Both the position numbers and the translations under genes were made by a program. Of a stretch of 64,000 nucleotides of DNA, positions 25,300 to 36,679 are shown piece by piece (positions within the stretch are counted from its first letter, which is position 1; each line of letters begins with the position of its first letter). The DNA comes from Prochlorococcus sp. AG-347-K19 (GTDB lineage Bacteria; Cyanobacteriota; Cyanobacteriia; PCC-6307; Cyanobiaceae): NCBI GenBank assembly GCA_003281335.1, contig QCCG01000003.1, positions 82,505 through 146,504 of the forward strand, given 5' to 3'. The notes under the pieces were generated by a model. That model was not told the origin of the DNA. It saw only the letters and a list, made by a program, of their open reading frames with translations, and did no database searches.

Positions 25300-25623
25300 A
25301 TGTCATCAGCTCCAGCCGTAACTGATTCTTCATTTGACAAGGATGTACTGCAAAGTGATCTACCAGTATTGGTTGATTTTTGGGCACCATGGTGCGGTCC
25401 ATGTAGGATGGTCGCTCCGGTTGTAGAAGAAATCTCAAAAGACTTTGAAGGGAAAATTAAAGTTTTTAAATTAAACACAGATGAAAATCCAAATGTAGCC
25501 AGTCAATACGGAATAAGAAGTATTCCTACATTAATGATCTTTAAAGGAGGTCAAAAGGTTGATACCGTTGTTGGTGCTGTGCCAAAAGCAACTCTTTCGA
25601 GCACTTTAACTAAGCATTTATAA
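25300..25623 (+). CDS. trxA: Thioredoxin
   Basis: [17 protein letters not shown]. Confidence 0.97.
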   Translation: MSSAPAVTDSSFDKDVLQSDLPVLVDFWAPWCGPCRMVAPVVEEISKDFEGKIKVFKLNTDENPNVASQYGIRSIPTLMIFKGGQKVDTVVGAVPKATLSSTLTKHL

Positions 25624-25634
25624 CTTTAAAAGCT

Positions 25635-26252
25635 TTGCATAAAATTGGACTAATAGACTATGGAATGGGTAATATTCATTCTGTAACAAAATCTCTAGAA
25701 AGTCTTGGAGAAGAAATAATATTAATTAAAAACTTTAATGATTCAAAGCTTTGTAAGGCAATAATACTTCCTGGTGTTGGAGCATTTGATCCAGCGATGA
25801 ATAATCTCATAAATACTGATTTGGTTACTGATCTGAAAAATTGGATTAAAAGTGGTAAGTCCTTTTTTGGGATATGTTTAGGTCTTCAACTCCTTTTTGA
25901 ATCTAGTGATGAAGGAAAAGTTCAAGGGCTGGGGATTTTAAAAGGAAAAATAAAAAAAATACCCAATATTGTTAACCAAAGAATTCCACACATGGGTTGG
26001 TGCCAACTTTTACCTACAAAAAAAAATACTTTATTTGGGATTGAAGAATTAAATAATTGGGTCTATTTTGTACATTCCTATCATGCGATCCCAGATGACT
26101 TAAATATTATTACAGCTCAGGTTGATTATGGTTCTGAAAAATTAACTGCAATGATTGAGAATGATAATTTATTGGCCTGTCAATTTCATCCGGAAAAATC
26201 TGGAAAAACCGGTGAAAAAATTTTGAGAAGATGGCTGAGTAATATTCAATGA
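25635..26252 (+). CDS. hisH: Imidazole glycerol phosphate synthase subunit HisH
   Basis: IDYGMGNIHSV, FFGICLGLQLLFE; TTG start. Confidence 0.96.
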   Translation: MHKIGLIDYGMGNIHSVTKSLESLGEEIILIKNFNDSKLCKAIILPGVGAFDPAMNNLINTDLVTDLKNWIKSGKSFFGICLGLQLLFESSDEGKVQGLGILKGKIKKIPNIVNQRIPHMGWCQLLPTKKNTLFGIEELNNWVYFVHSYHAIPDDLNIITAQVDYGSEKLTAMIENDNLLACQFHPEKSGKTGEKILRRWLSNIQ

Positions 26253-26265
26253 CAGATGCTTAGGG

Positions 26266-26865
26266 ATGAAGACTAACTTAAGATTAATAGGCGGTAAAAA
26301 ACTTCAAAGTCCTAATAATTCTTATACAAGACCTACAACTTTGAGAGTGAGAGAGGCCATTTTTAATATATTGAACAATAGAGTTGAAAATAGTAACTGG
26401 TTAGATTTATTTAGTGGAACAGGGGCAATATCTTGTGAAGCATATAATCACGGGGCAAGCAAAATAATTGCAATTGAAAAAAACAAAACCAACTCACAAA
26501 TTTGCTTAGAAAATTTACTCTCGTTGGAGAATATAGAAAACAGGAGAAATGATATCGACGTTATTTGTAAAGACGTTTTGAAATGGACAAAACCAAATTA
26601 TGAGAGAAACTTATTATCTAGAAATATGGATTTAAACAAATTAAAATTTGATTTTGTTTATCTAGATCCTCCCTATGATGTGGATTTCTATGAATTAGTT
26701 TTAGATCAATTATTCAATTGTGATTTTTTAAAAAAAGATTCCACAGTTATTTGTGAACATTCTCCAAACCTATTTATTAAAAAAAGTACTTTGTGGGAAA
26801 CTATAGATGTAAGAAATTATGGGCAGTCAAGATTAACATTTTTAATCAATGTCCAGCATCCCTGA
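26266..26865 (+). CDS. rsmD: 16S rRNA (guanine966-N2)-methyltransferase RsmD
   Basis: [22 protein letters not shown]. Confidence 0.93.
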   Translation: MKTNLRLIGGKKLQSPNNSYTRPTTLRVREAIFNILNNRVENSNWLDLFSGTGAISCEAYNHGASKIIAIEKNKTNSQICLENLLSLENIENRRNDIDVICKDVLKWTKPNYERNLLSRNMDLNKLKFDFVYLDPPYDVDFYELVLDQLFNCDFLKKDSTVICEHSPNLFIKKSTLWETIDVRNYGQSRLTFLINVQHP

Positions 26866-26961
26866 TCCTCTTCTGTATTGATTCCATGCACTTACGAATA
26901 ATCCAAGAAGAGTTATTGGAACTAAACCTAAAACAATTCCACATAGAAGAGGCTCGATCAT
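26842..26961 (-). CDS. petG: Cytochrome b6-f complex subunit 5 (PetG)
   Basis: 39-aa [42 protein letters not shown], below the ORF-track cutoff; strong match to remembered PetG pattern. Confidence 0.92.
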   Translation of the reverse strand: MIEPLLCGIVLGLVPITLLGLFVSAWNQYRRGSGMLDID

Positions 26962-27015
26962 TTTTTGCTTTTTTTAAAATTCTCATTCACAATTGTTACA
27001 TAGAGACTATTTTTT

Positions 27016-27402
27016 GTGTCAACATCTTCATCAACTGCAGTAGAACGAGACTTTAAAAGAGAAATCTTAAAAATCGTTTTTATTGTATTTGTAGTTTTAG
27101 TGATTTGTTTTTCAATATTTTTCGTAAAACATCAAGAAAATAACGAATATATTATTGAAACTCTTGAGCTTAATGGCTCTGCTGAGAAAGGAGATGCTCT
27201 TTTTAAGATAAATTGTGTTGGATGTCATGGAATTACAGCAAGAGGATTAGTGGGGCCAGACTTACACTCAGTAACTCAACGATTGAATGATAAAGAGATA
27301 ATAAAACAAGTTACTGGAGGCCTAACTCCCCCAATGCCAAGTTTTGAAATTGATCCTGTAAATATGTCTAATTTATTAAAGTATCTTCATAGCCTTGAAT
27401 GA
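27016..27402 (+). CDS. cytM: Membrane-anchored class I cytochrome c (CytM-like)
   Basis: N-terminal TM, CVGCH heme motif, MPSF distal Met; GTG start. Confidence 0.88.
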   Translation: MSTSSSTAVERDFKREILKIVFIVFVVLVICFSIFFVKHQENNEYIIETLELNGSAEKGDALFKINCVGCHGITARGLVGPDLHSVTQRLNDKEIIKQVTGGLTPPMPSFEIDPVNMSNLLKYLHSLE

Positions 27403-28148
27403 TTTTGGGAAAAAATTTTTCTAATTTAAAGGTAATATTAGTTGAACCTAATGGTCCTTTAAATGTCGGGAGCGTTGCTAGATTATGCTCCAACTTTGAA
27501 GTTGATGAATTAAGAATTGTTTCTCCGAAATGCGATATATATTCTTTAGAATCAAAAAAAATGGCCCTTAAAGGTCAAAAATTTCTTGAAAATTGTAAGA
27601 TTTTTGATGATCTTCAAAAAGCAATTTTTGATTGTGACTTAGTTCTAGCATCTTGTGGAAGGATTGATGTAGATAAAGATTCATTGTTTGGAACTTCTGA
27701 AGATATATTTGATTGGACTTTATCATTTAGTAGGATACATAATTTAGCAATTATATTTGGAAGAGAAGATAGAGGTTTAACTAACGATGAATTGCTTCTG
27801 GCAAATAAAACTTTTAATATCCCAACTTCTCAAAATAATCCTTCATTAAATCTTTCTCATGCAGTTTCAATAGCTTTGTATGAATTAAATAAGTCTTCAA
27901 AAAGAAACTTTGATCAAGAAAAAAAAGTTTTTAATCTTGCATCATCAAAACAAATTCATGATTCGTTTTTGGAGATAGAGGAATTACTTTTGAAGGTTGG
28001 ATATCTTTTAAAACATACTTCTAAGGTAAAAATCAGTAAATTTAAAAATTTTATTTTAAGGGCAAATACATCAATGCACGAAATAAATGTTTTAAGAGGA
28101 ATTGTTCATCAAATAAACTGGTTTTTGAACAATTCAAAAAGAAACTAG
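27399..28148 (+). CDS. RNA methyltransferase, TrmH family group 1 (SpoU superfamily)
   Basis: VEPNGPLNVGSVARLCSNF, IFGREDRGLTNDE. Confidence 0.9.
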   Translation: MILGKNFSNLKVILVEPNGPLNVGSVARLCSNFEVDELRIVSPKCDIYSLESKKMALKGQKFLENCKIFDDLQKAIFDCDLVLASCGRIDVDKDSLFGTSEDIFDWTLSFSRIHNLAIIFGREDRGLTNDELLLANKTFNIPTSQNNPSLNLSHAVSIALYELNKSSKRNFDQEKKVFNLASSKQIHDSFLEIEELLLKVGYLLKHTSKVKISKFKNFILRANTSMHEINVLRGIVHQINWFLNNSKRN

Positions 28149-28266
28149 CTACATAACTAATTTAGTTTTTATTTCTTTGTAGTTTTAATTTGAAAGGGAT
28201 ATTTACTAAAAACATTTTCTGAAGTAACATCTATTGATTATTTGATTATTTAAGAAAACTAAAACT

Positions 28267-29355
28267 GTGCCTACAACAAAGAAAAGAAGAGTTTTTCCCT
28301 TTACAGCTGTAATTGGTCAAGAAGAAATGAAATTGGCTCTCTTGTTAAATGTTATTGATCCAAGAATTGGAGGCGTGATGATAATGGGTGATAGAGGGAC
28401 TGGAAAGTCTACTACAATCAGAGCCTTAGCTGATTTGTTGCCTGCAATCGATGTTGTTAAAGACGATCCATATAATAGTTCTCTAGTCGATCCTGATTTA
28501 CAAAGTAAAGAAGTTTTGGAAAAAATTACTCAAGGAGAAAATCTAGAGAGTATTCAAAAACAAGTACCTATGGTTGACTTGCCTTTAGGGGCTACTGAAG
28601 ACAGACTTTGTGGAACCATTGATATTGAGAAGGCTTTGAGTGAGGGTGTTAAGGCATTTGAACCAGGATTATTAGCAAAAGCTAATAGGGGTTTGTTATA
28701 CGTTGACGAAGTAAATTTACTTGATGATCATTTAGTTGATGTACTTCTAGATTCGGCTGCTTCCGGATGGAACACAGTTGAAAGGGAGGGGGTTTCAGTT
28801 CGACACCCAGCTAGATTTGTCCTTATTGGTTCAGGTAACCCAGAAGAAGGTGAATTAAGGCCTCAACTGTTGGACAGGTTTGGAATGAGTGTTGAGGTTA
28901 AGACAGTTAGAGATGCTGAATTAAGAGTTCAGGTTGTAGATCAAAGAACCTCTTTTGACGATAATCCTGATGAGTTTTCATTGAGCGTAGAGAAACAACA
29001 GGATGAACTTCAACAAAAGGTCATTAAAGCACAAGAAATATTAAATTCTGTTCAAATGGACGATGACCTAAGATTGAATATTTCTGCAATCTGCGGAGAA
29101 CTAGATGTTGATGGTTTACGTGGAGATATTGTTACAAATCGATCGGCAAGAGCAATTGCAGCCTTTGAGGGCAGAACTGAAGTGCAAGAAGATGACATAG
29201 CAAGGGTTATTTCTTGCTCTTTAAGACACAGACTAAGAAAAGATCCCTTAGAACAAGTTGATTCAGGTGAAAGAGTTATTCAAGCTTTTTGTAAAGTATT
29301 CGATTTAGATGAAAAAGAAAATCTTTCAAAATTTCAATTGTCTGCAGAAGCTTAA
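28267..29355 (+). CDS. chlI: Magnesium chelatase ATPase subunit I
   Basis: [22 protein letters not shown]. Confidence 0.98.
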   Translation: MPTTKKRRVFPFTAVIGQEEMKLALLLNVIDPRIGGVMIMGDRGTGKSTTIRALADLLPAIDVVKDDPYNSSLVDPDLQSKEVLEKITQGENLESIQKQVPMVDLPLGATEDRLCGTIDIEKALSEGVKAFEPGLLAKANRGLLYVDEVNLLDDHLVDVLLDSAASGWNTVEREGVSVRHPARFVLIGSGNPEEGELRPQLLDRFGMSVEVKTVRDAELRVQVVDQRTSFDDNPDEFSLSVEKQQDELQQKVIKAQEILNSVQMDDDLRLNISAICGELDVDGLRGDIVTNRSARAIAAFEGRTEVQEDDIARVISCSLRHRLRKDPLEQVDSGERVIQAFCKVFDLDEKENLSKFQLSAEA

Positions 29356-29360
29356 TTACA

Positions 29361-29834
29361 GTGAGAATAATTGGGATTGACCCTGGATTAGCTAGAGTTG
29401 GTTATGGAATTATTGAAATAGAGAATGAAAAAAAGATATTATTAGATTGTGGTGTCATTGAGACAGGTAAAGATAAAAAAGAAGAAGATAGACTTTATGA
29501 GATATTCAAGGATCTTAATGAATTAATAAATCATTGGAATCCAACATCAGCGGCGGTAGAAAAATTTTTCTTTTACAGATCAAGCACTACCATTAGTGTG
29601 GTGCAGGCTAGAGGCGTGATTATGATGGTATTGGCCTCAAAAAAAATTCATGTTAGTGAATATTCTCCTGCTCAGATAAAATTAACCATTGCTGGGTCTG
29701 GAAAAGCATCTAAGAAAGAAGTTCTTGATGCTGTTATGTATAGCTTAGAACTTAAAAAACCTCCAAAACCTGATGATTCAGCAGATGCATTGGCCATAGC
29801 ACTCACAAAACTAAATGAAGATGGCTTTAACTGA
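29361..29834 (+). CDS. ruvC: Holliday junction resolvase RuvC
   Basis: [16 protein letters not shown]. Confidence 0.97.
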   Translation: MRIIGIDPGLARVGYGIIEIENEKKILLDCGVIETGKDKKEEDRLYEIFKDLNELINHWNPTSAAVEKFFFYRSSTTISVVQARGVIMMVLASKKIHVSEYSPAQIKLTIAGSGKASKKEVLDAVMYSLELKKPPKPDDSADALAIALTKLNEDGFN

Positions 29835-29843
29835 AAATTTGAT

Positions 29844-30401
29844 ATGAAGATCTTTGAAAATAAGAAATTGGAGAGGGATACGTTTAGAAAACTTAGAGAT
29901 GGGATTTCTTTTAATCAAAGAGAAAATGTAGAAAAGAATGTGAGTTTGTATGTTGATTCATTTGTAAAAGGACATAAAAATATTGGTTATATAGCAATAT
30001 ATTGGCCTCTTAAAAATGAAGTAGATATTAGAAGTCTCAAGAAAAAATTTAATTTAGCTTTGCCCAGATGCAAAAATAAAAAAGAGTTGTTATTTTATTC
30101 ATGGGATGAAGAACCTCTTACCAAAGATTCTGAAGGGATACTAAGTCCTAATAACTCTTCCCCATTAAGTTATTTGCAGATAAGCATGATACTTGTCCCA
30201 TGTCTTTCCGTTGATAAAAATTTAACAAGATTAGGTTATGGAGGAGGTTATTTTGATAAGTTAAGGAAAGATAATAATTGGAAAAATGTTCCATGCATAG
30301 GAGTACTAACTTCTAATTGTGTAAGTACGATTCCATTAACCAGAGCTGACTGGGATATTCCTTTATCAGGCTTTATCACAGAAAAAGAAATATTTGTATA
30401 A
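29844..30401 (+). CDS. 5-formyltetrahydrofolate cyclo-ligase
   Basis: RLGYGGGYFDKLR motif. Confidence 0.92.
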   Translation: MKIFENKKLERDTFRKLRDGISFNQRENVEKNVSLYVDSFVKGHKNIGYIAIYWPLKNEVDIRSLKKKFNLALPRCKNKKELLFYSWDEEPLTKDSEGILSPNNSSPLSYLQISMILVPCLSVDKNLTRLGYGGGYFDKLRKDNNWKNVPCIGVLTSNCVSTIPLTRADWDIPLSGFITEKEIFV

Positions 30402-30440
30402 TAGAAAATTCATGAAGTGATTAATTTATAGTTTTAAAAA

Positions 30441-30860
30441 ATGGAAAATCAGGAAAAATACAATAATTTATCAAAATTAGTAGAAAAATTAAAGAAATCA
30501 GAAGATCCAAAAAGAAAATATGAATACATTTTGTGGTTAGGTAAAAAATTGAAAGAACCAGATAGTGAAATCCTTGTTGAAGAAAATAAAGTTAAAGGAT
30601 GCGTTTCAGAAGTTTTTGTTAAGGCAAATATTAAAAGCGGTAAATTATTTTGGGAAGGATATTCTGATGCTCTAATAACAAAGGGTTTGTTGGCCTTTCT
30701 AATAAGTGGATTAAATGAGTTAACACCAAATGAAGTTGTTGAAATAGATAAGAAATTTATTGAAGATACTGGTTTGAAAGCAAGCTTAACTCCTTCACGA
30801 TCAAATGGTTTTTTAAACATATTATTGAAAATGCAGTCTCAAGCAAATGAATTTTTGTAG
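30441..30860 (+). CDS. sufE: SufE family cysteine desulfurase-associated protein
   Basis: KRKYEYILWLGKKL, VKGCVSEVFV. Confidence 0.92.
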   Translation: MENQEKYNNLSKLVEKLKKSEDPKRKYEYILWLGKKLKEPDSEILVEENKVKGCVSEVFVKANIKSGKLFWEGYSDALITKGLLAFLISGLNELTPNEVVEIDKKFIEDTGLKASLTPSRSNGFLNILLKMQSQANEFL

Positions 30861-30905
30861 GTCTAATAATATAAAATTAAATTCAAAGTAAAAAGAAATA
30901 AAACA

Positions 30906-32207
30906 ATGAGAAAATGCAAAATTGGTATTGTAGGTTTTGGAACTGTAGGTTCAGGAATTTATAAAATATTAACTTCTGAACTTGATTCACATCCAATTCT
31001 AAAAGAAATAGAAATTTCAAAAATAGCAGTTAAACATCTTAATAAAAAAAGAGATATTGAGCTAGATAATAATTTATTAACTGATGATCCATTTAAATTA
31101 ATTAATGACCCATCAATAGATGTAATTGTTGAAGTAATGGGTGGGGTTGATTTAGCGAAGGAAATTATTCTGCAATCATTAAAATTAGGTAAATCTGTTG
31201 TTACCGCAAATAAAGCAGTTATTGCAAGATATGGAGAAGAAATATATAAAACTGCATCTAAAGAAGGAGTGTATATATTGTCAGAGGCCGCTGTTTGCGG
31301 GGGTATTCCAATAATTGAACCCTTAAAAAGATCATTAAAAAGTAACAGTATAAAAAAAATGGTTGGGATAATAAATGGCACAACAAATTTTATTCTTTCA
31401 AAGATGGCAAATGAAAAAGCTGATTATAAAGAGACTTTAAAATTGGCCCAAAGCCTTGGTTACGCAGAATTTGATCCAACTGCAGATGTTGAGGGGCATG
31501 ATGCTGCTGATAAGATTTCAATCCTTAGTGAACTCGCATTTGGAGGGAAAATCAAAAGAGAGGAGATACATTCTGAGGGTATTAGTAAAATTAATCTCAA
31601 GGATATCGAATATGCCAATAAATTAGGATTTGAAATAAAACTTTTAGCGCTCTGCGAAAGGGGACAAACAAATAGTAATAATTCACTTGCTTTGAATATT
31701 TGGGTAGGCCCTTCTTTGATTCCAAAATCTCATCCATTGGCAACAGTTAAGGGAGTTAACAATGCCTTATTGATAGAGGCTGATCCTCTAGGAGAGATAA
31801 TGTTGTATGGTCCAGGTGCAGGGAGTGGCCCAACTGCTGCATCTGTAGTATCAGATATATTAAATCTGCATGCCGCCTCAGTAAAAAATAATAATTCAGT
31901 CGATCCATTGTTATCTTTTGATTTCTGGAGAACCTGTCATATCATAGAATCTTCACAAATAAACAAAAAAAATTACCTTAGAATTATTTGTCTTGATAGT
32001 CCAGGCGTCATAGGAAAGATTGGAGATATTTTTGGAAAGAATAATGTATCAATCGAATCAATTGTTCAACTTGATGTAAGTGAGGACAAAGCAGAAATTG
32101 TTGTTATTACTCATGAGGTGAATAATGGAGATTTTGAGAAATCAAAAGATGAAATAAATTCGCTAAATGAAGTCAAAATTATTGCAAGTCAATTAAGTTG
32201 TATTTAA
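30906..32207 (+). CDS. hom: Homoserine dehydrogenase
   Basis: GIVGFGTVGSGIYKIL, TANKAVIARYG, C-terminal ACT domain. Confidence 0.97.
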   Translation: MRKCKIGIVGFGTVGSGIYKILTSELDSHPILKEIEISKIAVKHLNKKRDIELDNNLLTDDPFKLINDPSIDVIVEVMGGVDLAKEIILQSLKLGKSVVTANKAVIARYGEEIYKTASKEGVYILSEAAVCGGIPIIEPLKRSLKSNSIKKMVGIINGTTNFILSKMANEKADYKETLKLAQSLGYAEFDPTADVEGHDAADKISILSELAFGGKIKREEIHSEGISKINLKDIEYANKLGFEIKLLALCERGQTNSNNSLALNIWVGPSLIPKSHPLATVKGVNNALLIEADPLGEIMLYGPGAGSGPTAASVVSDILNLHAASVKNNNSVDPLLSFDFWRTCHIIESSQINKKNYLRIICLDSPGVIGKIGDIFGKNNVSIESIVQLDVSEDKAEIVVITHEVNNGDFEKSKDEINSLNEVKIIASQLSCI

Positions 32208-32256
32208 AAAAATAGTTTGCAAATTTCTTTATAGCTTGGTAAACCGAAGAAAGTAA

Positions 32257-32547
32257 GTGTTTGGTTTTAGAACCCTAATGATTCATTCAAAACTACTAGA
32301 CAGTGAAAATAATAATAATTTAATTTCCTCTGAAAACCTTTATAAAGGTGCTTGTGTAAAAATTAAAAATAGCAATAAGACTTTTCAAGTAATTGGTTTA
32401 AATATAAGTAAAGAAATTTGTTGGGTGAGAGAGTGGCCTTTTGCCTGTAATTCTAAAAAAACATTTGCTTTAGAAATAAATCAAATAATCTTACAAATTT
32501 TCTGCTCAAATAATTCTTCAGAAAAACTAAGTAATTATGAAATATGA
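32257..32547 (+). CDS. Hypothetical protein
   Basis: 96-aa ORF with 4-nt overlap into the next gene. Confidence 0.6.
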   Translation: MFGFRTLMIHSKLLDSENNNNLISSENLYKGACVKIKNSNKTFQVIGLNISKEICWVREWPFACNSKKTFALEINQIILQIFCSNNSSEKLSNYEI

Positions 32548-34115
32548 AAAAAAAAATTGTTTTATCAATATTTATTATTTTAATTTCTTTTTTACAGAAT
32601 TCTTGCGGCTCAAAAAGAATATCTAAAAAAATCATAGTAGCAAGTTCTGGAAAAATTGAATCTTTAGATCCAGCTAGAGCAAATACTCTTAAAGCAATTC
32701 AATTAATAAGTTCTCTTGGAGACAAATTATATGAATTAAATTCTGATGGAGAATTAATCCCTCAATTGGCCTCGGGGATGCCAGTTATTTCAAAGGATAG
32801 ACTTCAAATAACTATCAATTTAAGAAAGGATGTTTTTTTTCACGATGGAACTGCATTTAACTCAAATGCTATGAAGTTTACCTTTGATAGATTCAAAAGA
32901 ATTGGAACCATGAACTATATTTTAGGAAATAAGATTAAATCAATAGAAACTCCAAGTGAATATTCAGTCATAATAAATTTGAATAAACCATCAAGTTCTT
33001 TAAATGGTTTACTCACATCAGTAAATTTAACTCCAATATCTCCTACATTTTACAAACAATATTCTGATAAGTTTCTAAATGAAAAATTCGTTGGTACTGG
33101 TAAGTATGTGCTTACTAGTTTTTCTAATGAAGTTCAATCAATTGATCCATATTTGAATTATTGGGGTGAAAAGCCCTTAAATAACGGCGTTAATTTTGTG
33201 GGATATTCAAATTCATCATCTCTTTTTGGGGCTTTAAAAAGTAAACAAATTGATGTGCTTTTATCAAATTCAATTGATGATAGTCAGAGAAAAAGTTTAA
33301 ATAATTTAAGTAAAAATAAACAGTTTAATGAAGGTAATAGCCCTTTCACTGAATTAAGTTTTATAAGCCTTAAAACTAGTTCTTATCCTCTAAATAATCT
33401 TAATTTAAGACTGGCTTTGGCAAAAAGTCTTAATAGAAAATTGATTAGTGAGAAAGTAAGTTATGGATTAAGGAAGCCCTCTAGATCAATTATTCCTCCG
33501 ATATTAAAAAAAGATAATCAAGAACTGTGGCCTAAATACGATTATTTAGAAGCAAGAAGGTTATTGCAAGAAGAAAATTATTGCAATGGAAATATTCTAA
33601 AAATACCCCTTACTTATAGATCGAATGTACCAGCTGACAAGCTTATTGCTCTGACATGGCAAGAAGAAATTAAAAGATCTTTGAAAGATTGTATTGATAT
33701 TGAACTCAATGGGGTTGAATCTACAACAGTTTATAAGAATTTAAGTTTAGGAATTTATACGGCAGTTCTTCTCGATTGGACTGGGGCTTATTCAGATCCA
33801 GAGGCCTATCTCACCCCTCTTTTAAGTTGTAATGAAATAGTTGATGGCATATGTAAAAAAGGCGAATCAGTTTATAGCGGAAGTTTTTGGGGATCTAATA
33901 AAGTGGAAAGTTTATTTCTTGAGAGTGAAAAAATAAGTGGAATGAAAAGATTAGAAAAACTTGTTGAAATTGAAAAAATAGCAGCACGTTCAATACCTTA
34001 TATTCCTATTTGGATATCCTCTCAAAAAGCATGGTCACAAAATAAAATATCAAAACCTATTTTTAATGGTGCAGGAATAATTTCATTGAGTGATCTTGAG
34101 TTAATTAATGAGTAG
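32544..34115 (+). CDS. ABC transporter substrate-binding protein, peptide/nickel family 5
   Basis: Lipoprotein-like N-terminus (FLQNSCGS), SBP_bac_5 sequence pattern. Confidence 0.92.
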   Translation: MKKKIVLSIFIILISFLQNSCGSKRISKKIIVASSGKIESLDPARANTLKAIQLISSLGDKLYELNSDGELIPQLASGMPVISKDRLQITINLRKDVFFHDGTAFNSNAMKFTFDRFKRIGTMNYILGNKIKSIETPSEYSVIINLNKPSSSLNGLLTSVNLTPISPTFYKQYSDKFLNEKFVGTGKYVLTSFSNEVQSIDPYLNYWGEKPLNNGVNFVGYSNSSSLFGALKSKQIDVLLSNSIDDSQRKSLNNLSKNKQFNEGNSPFTELSFISLKTSSYPLNNLNLRLALAKSLNRKLISEKVSYGLRKPSRSIIPPILKKDNQELWPKYDYLEARRLLQEENYCNGNILKIPLTYRSNVPADKLIALTWQEEIKRSLKDCIDIELNGVESTTVYKNLSLGIYTAVLLDWTGAYSDPEAYLTPLLSCNEIVDGICKKGESVYSGSFWGSNKVESLFLESEKISGMKRLEKLVEIEKIAARSIPYIPIWISSQKAWSQNKISKPIFNGAGIISLSDLELINE

Positions 34116-35130
34116 AAATTTAAATAAACTACTAAATTATTCCCTATTAAAAATTTCATTAATACCCATAATGTTATGGATAATTTCGTCATTAGTTTTT
34201 ATTTTATTAAGAGTTGCTCCCGGTGATCCTGTAGATGCAATACTTGGATCTGGTGCAGATGAAGTTTCTAGGGAACTTCTAAGAAATAAATTGGGGCTAA
34301 ATGAACCTTTAATAAATCAATATTTTTCATATATTAAAAATATATTGTATTTAGATTTTGGGCAATCTCTTAGTACTCAAGAGCCTGTCCTTAATATTAT
34401 TATTAAGTCATTCCCTGCAAGTCTTGAGCTTGGATTCTTTTCAATATTAAGTGCTGCACTAATAGGCTTCCCATTGGGATTAGTTGGCTTAAGAAATAGA
34501 GGGAAAAAGACTGATTATATTGTGAGAATATTAGGAATTGCCACATATGCGATTCCTCCTTTTTGGGGCGCAATGTTAGCGCAATTATTATTTTCTGTAT
34601 TTTTTAATATTTCCCCAATTGGAGGTAGATTTCCAATATTTCAACAACAACCTCAAATTACAGGTTTTCTAGTTTTAGATAGTATTCTTTCAAATAATAT
34701 TATTGCCTTGAAAGATAGTCTTTATCATCTCGCACTTCCTTCGATTACCCTTGGCTTTTTATTAAGTGGTATATTCAGCCGCTCATTAAGAGTAAATTTG
34801 GATAAGACATTAAAAAGTGATTATGTAAATGCTGCTATATGTAGAGGAATATCAAGGAAAAAAATATTTTTAAACCATGCATTGCCTAATGCTCTATTGC
34901 CAATTGTCACTATTTCTGGCTTGACTATGGCCTCATTAGCAGGAGGTGCTCTATTGTTCGAGGTAACTTTTTCATGGCCAGGTATTGCTTTAAGATTACA
35001 TGAAGCTATTTCTCAAAGAGACTATACCTTGGTTCAAGGAATTGTAATTTTTACCTCTATGCTCATAGTCTCTTTAAATCTCTTAGTGGATATTTTAATC
35101 GCATATTTAGATCCCCGAATAGAGTACTAA
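34108..35130 (+). CDS. ABC transporter permease (DppB type)
   Basis: RVAPGDPVDAILG and NALLPIVTISGL motifs. Confidence 0.94.
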   Translation: MSRNLNKLLNYSLLKISLIPIMLWIISSLVFILLRVAPGDPVDAILGSGADEVSRELLRNKLGLNEPLINQYFSYIKNILYLDFGQSLSTQEPVLNIIIKSFPASLELGFFSILSAALIGFPLGLVGLRNRGKKTDYIVRILGIATYAIPPFWGAMLAQLLFSVFFNISPIGGRFPIFQQQPQITGFLVLDSILSNNIIALKDSLYHLALPSITLGFLLSGIFSRSLRVNLDKTLKSDYVNAAICRGISRKKIFLNHALPNALLPIVTISGLTMASLAGGALLFEVTFSWPGIALRLHEAISQRDYTLVQGIVIFTSMLIVSLNLLVDILIAYLDPRIEY

Positions 35131-36677
35131 TTTTTGGAAATTTCTTTTATTGTTTCAAGATCTAAAAGATGGAAATCAAGTCCTAAATCTCTTTGGTTTT
35201 TAATCACATTAGGGATCTTTTGATCTTTAATATTTTTTAAAAATTCAATTATAAATTTCTTTGATAAATCTTGTACTAATCTTGGCTGTGAACCAATAAA
35301 AGATTCACTTATTTTGAAGACGTCATTATTTTCTTCATGGCTTTTATTAATTCTTATTGGAGAAAAATGACTTGCTCCTTCAATAATTAAAAATCTATTT
35401 GATGGATTATTTAAAGCAGAAAAGACTCTAAATTGTTCATTTATTAATGGTGTAATAAGGTCAAATGTACCACCTATTAGAAGAGTTGGTGTTTTAATGC
35501 CTGTACTATTTTCTTTTGGCCATACTAAACTACCAAATGAATTAAAACCTATAATCGCACTGGCCTTATTAGTGTTATTTTTCTTAGGGAATGGCATTTC
35601 GCTTAACTGACATTGAAGTAATTTAGATAAATTTGTTACCGCAAAGTCTTTTAATGCCGAATCGCAATTTTTCTCTAGTTGATCAGTAGGTTTATTGCCT
35701 TCATATAAAAGTGCTATTAAAGCACCAAGTGAATGCCCCATTAAAATATAAGAATTATTGGGTAAATCAAATTCTCCATTTTCATGAGCTTTTAATACAG
35801 CATCTAAATCTTTAATTCTATATAAGAAAAAGTCTGCACTTCCTGGGATCGTTTCCTTACCTTCAAGAACTTCTATGAATGAATCTAAATTACTCCCTCT
35901 ATGATCTATGAATAATATTGGCCAACCTCTTTTAGCCAATTCGTTGCCTATCCATTTGAAATTATTAATTTCGCCTCCAAGTCCTGGCATAAAAATTACT
36001 AGTTCTTTATCATCATTTGTTTTATTGTTTTTCCATATTTTAATTTCAAAAGGTTTCACTCGGTGAGGGGCATAAATTTTTTTATCAATTTTTATTAGAT
36101 CTTGAGTTGATTCTTTTTCATTTTTTTTTAAAGAATTATGGTTCGTTTTTTCAAGTTTATTTAATTTGGATAAAAGTTCTTGTTGCATTGTTAATTCATT
36201 TTTCCAAGATGAAATTATTAAAATTAAATTATCAATATCTAGTGAAATTTCTTCTGATGGTAATGCCTTTATGATTTCTAAAGTTGAAACTTCTTTTTTC
36301 TGATCTAATAAATTTTCTATAGTGTTATAAATTTCTGTTCCATTTTTGTCATTTGGAACTTTAATGCTTTTGCTTAATTCTGTAAGAATTTTACGCCCTA
36401 TCCAACTTCTTAATATTTCTCTATTTAATCCCTCTTCTTTGAAAACTGGAAATTCTAAAAATTTTGATAAATCAAAAACTCTTGTTAATCCAATTTTTTT
36501 TAACCAATCTATTAATTCTGTTGAATCATCTTTGTATTTTTCTAATTTTGATAATTGTTCTATAGTAAGAGGGATTTCCATCTCTTCAAATTTAATATTT
36601 ATTTTTTCAGCAGCCTTTAATCCATTATTAAAAAATAAACCACAAAAACTAAAAAAAATTATAAAAATGTATTTCAC
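35127..36677 (-). CDS. Secreted/periplasmic alpha/beta hydrolase with DUF1400-like N-terminus
   Basis: Signal peptide; MGHSLGALIALLYEG nucleophile elbow. Confidence 0.8.
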   Translation of the reverse strand: MKYIFIIFFSFCGLFFNNGLKAAEKINIKFEEMEIPLTIEQLSKLEKYKDDSTELIDWLKKIGLTRVFDLSKFLEFPVFKEEGLNREILRSWIGRKILTELSKSIKVPNDKNGTEIYNTIENLLDQKKEVSTLEIIKALPSEEISLDIDNLILIISSWKNELTMQQELLSKLNKLEKTNHNSLKKNEKESTQDLIKIDKKIYAPHRVKPFEIKIWKNNKTNDDKELVIFMPGLGGEINNFKWIGNELAKRGWPILFIDHRGSNLDSFIEVLEGKETIPGSADFFLYRIKDLDAVLKAHENGEFDLPNNSYILMGHSLGALIALLYEGNKPTDQLEKNCDSALKDFAVTNLSKLLQCQLSEMPFPKKNNTNKASAIIGFNSFGSLVWPKENSTGIKTPTLLIGGTFDLITPLINEQFRVFSALNNPSNRFLIIEGASHFSPIRINKSHEENNDVFKISESFIGSQPRLVQDLSKKFIIEFLKNIKDQKIPNVIKNQRDLGLDFHLLDLETIKEISKN

Positions 36678-36679
36678 TT

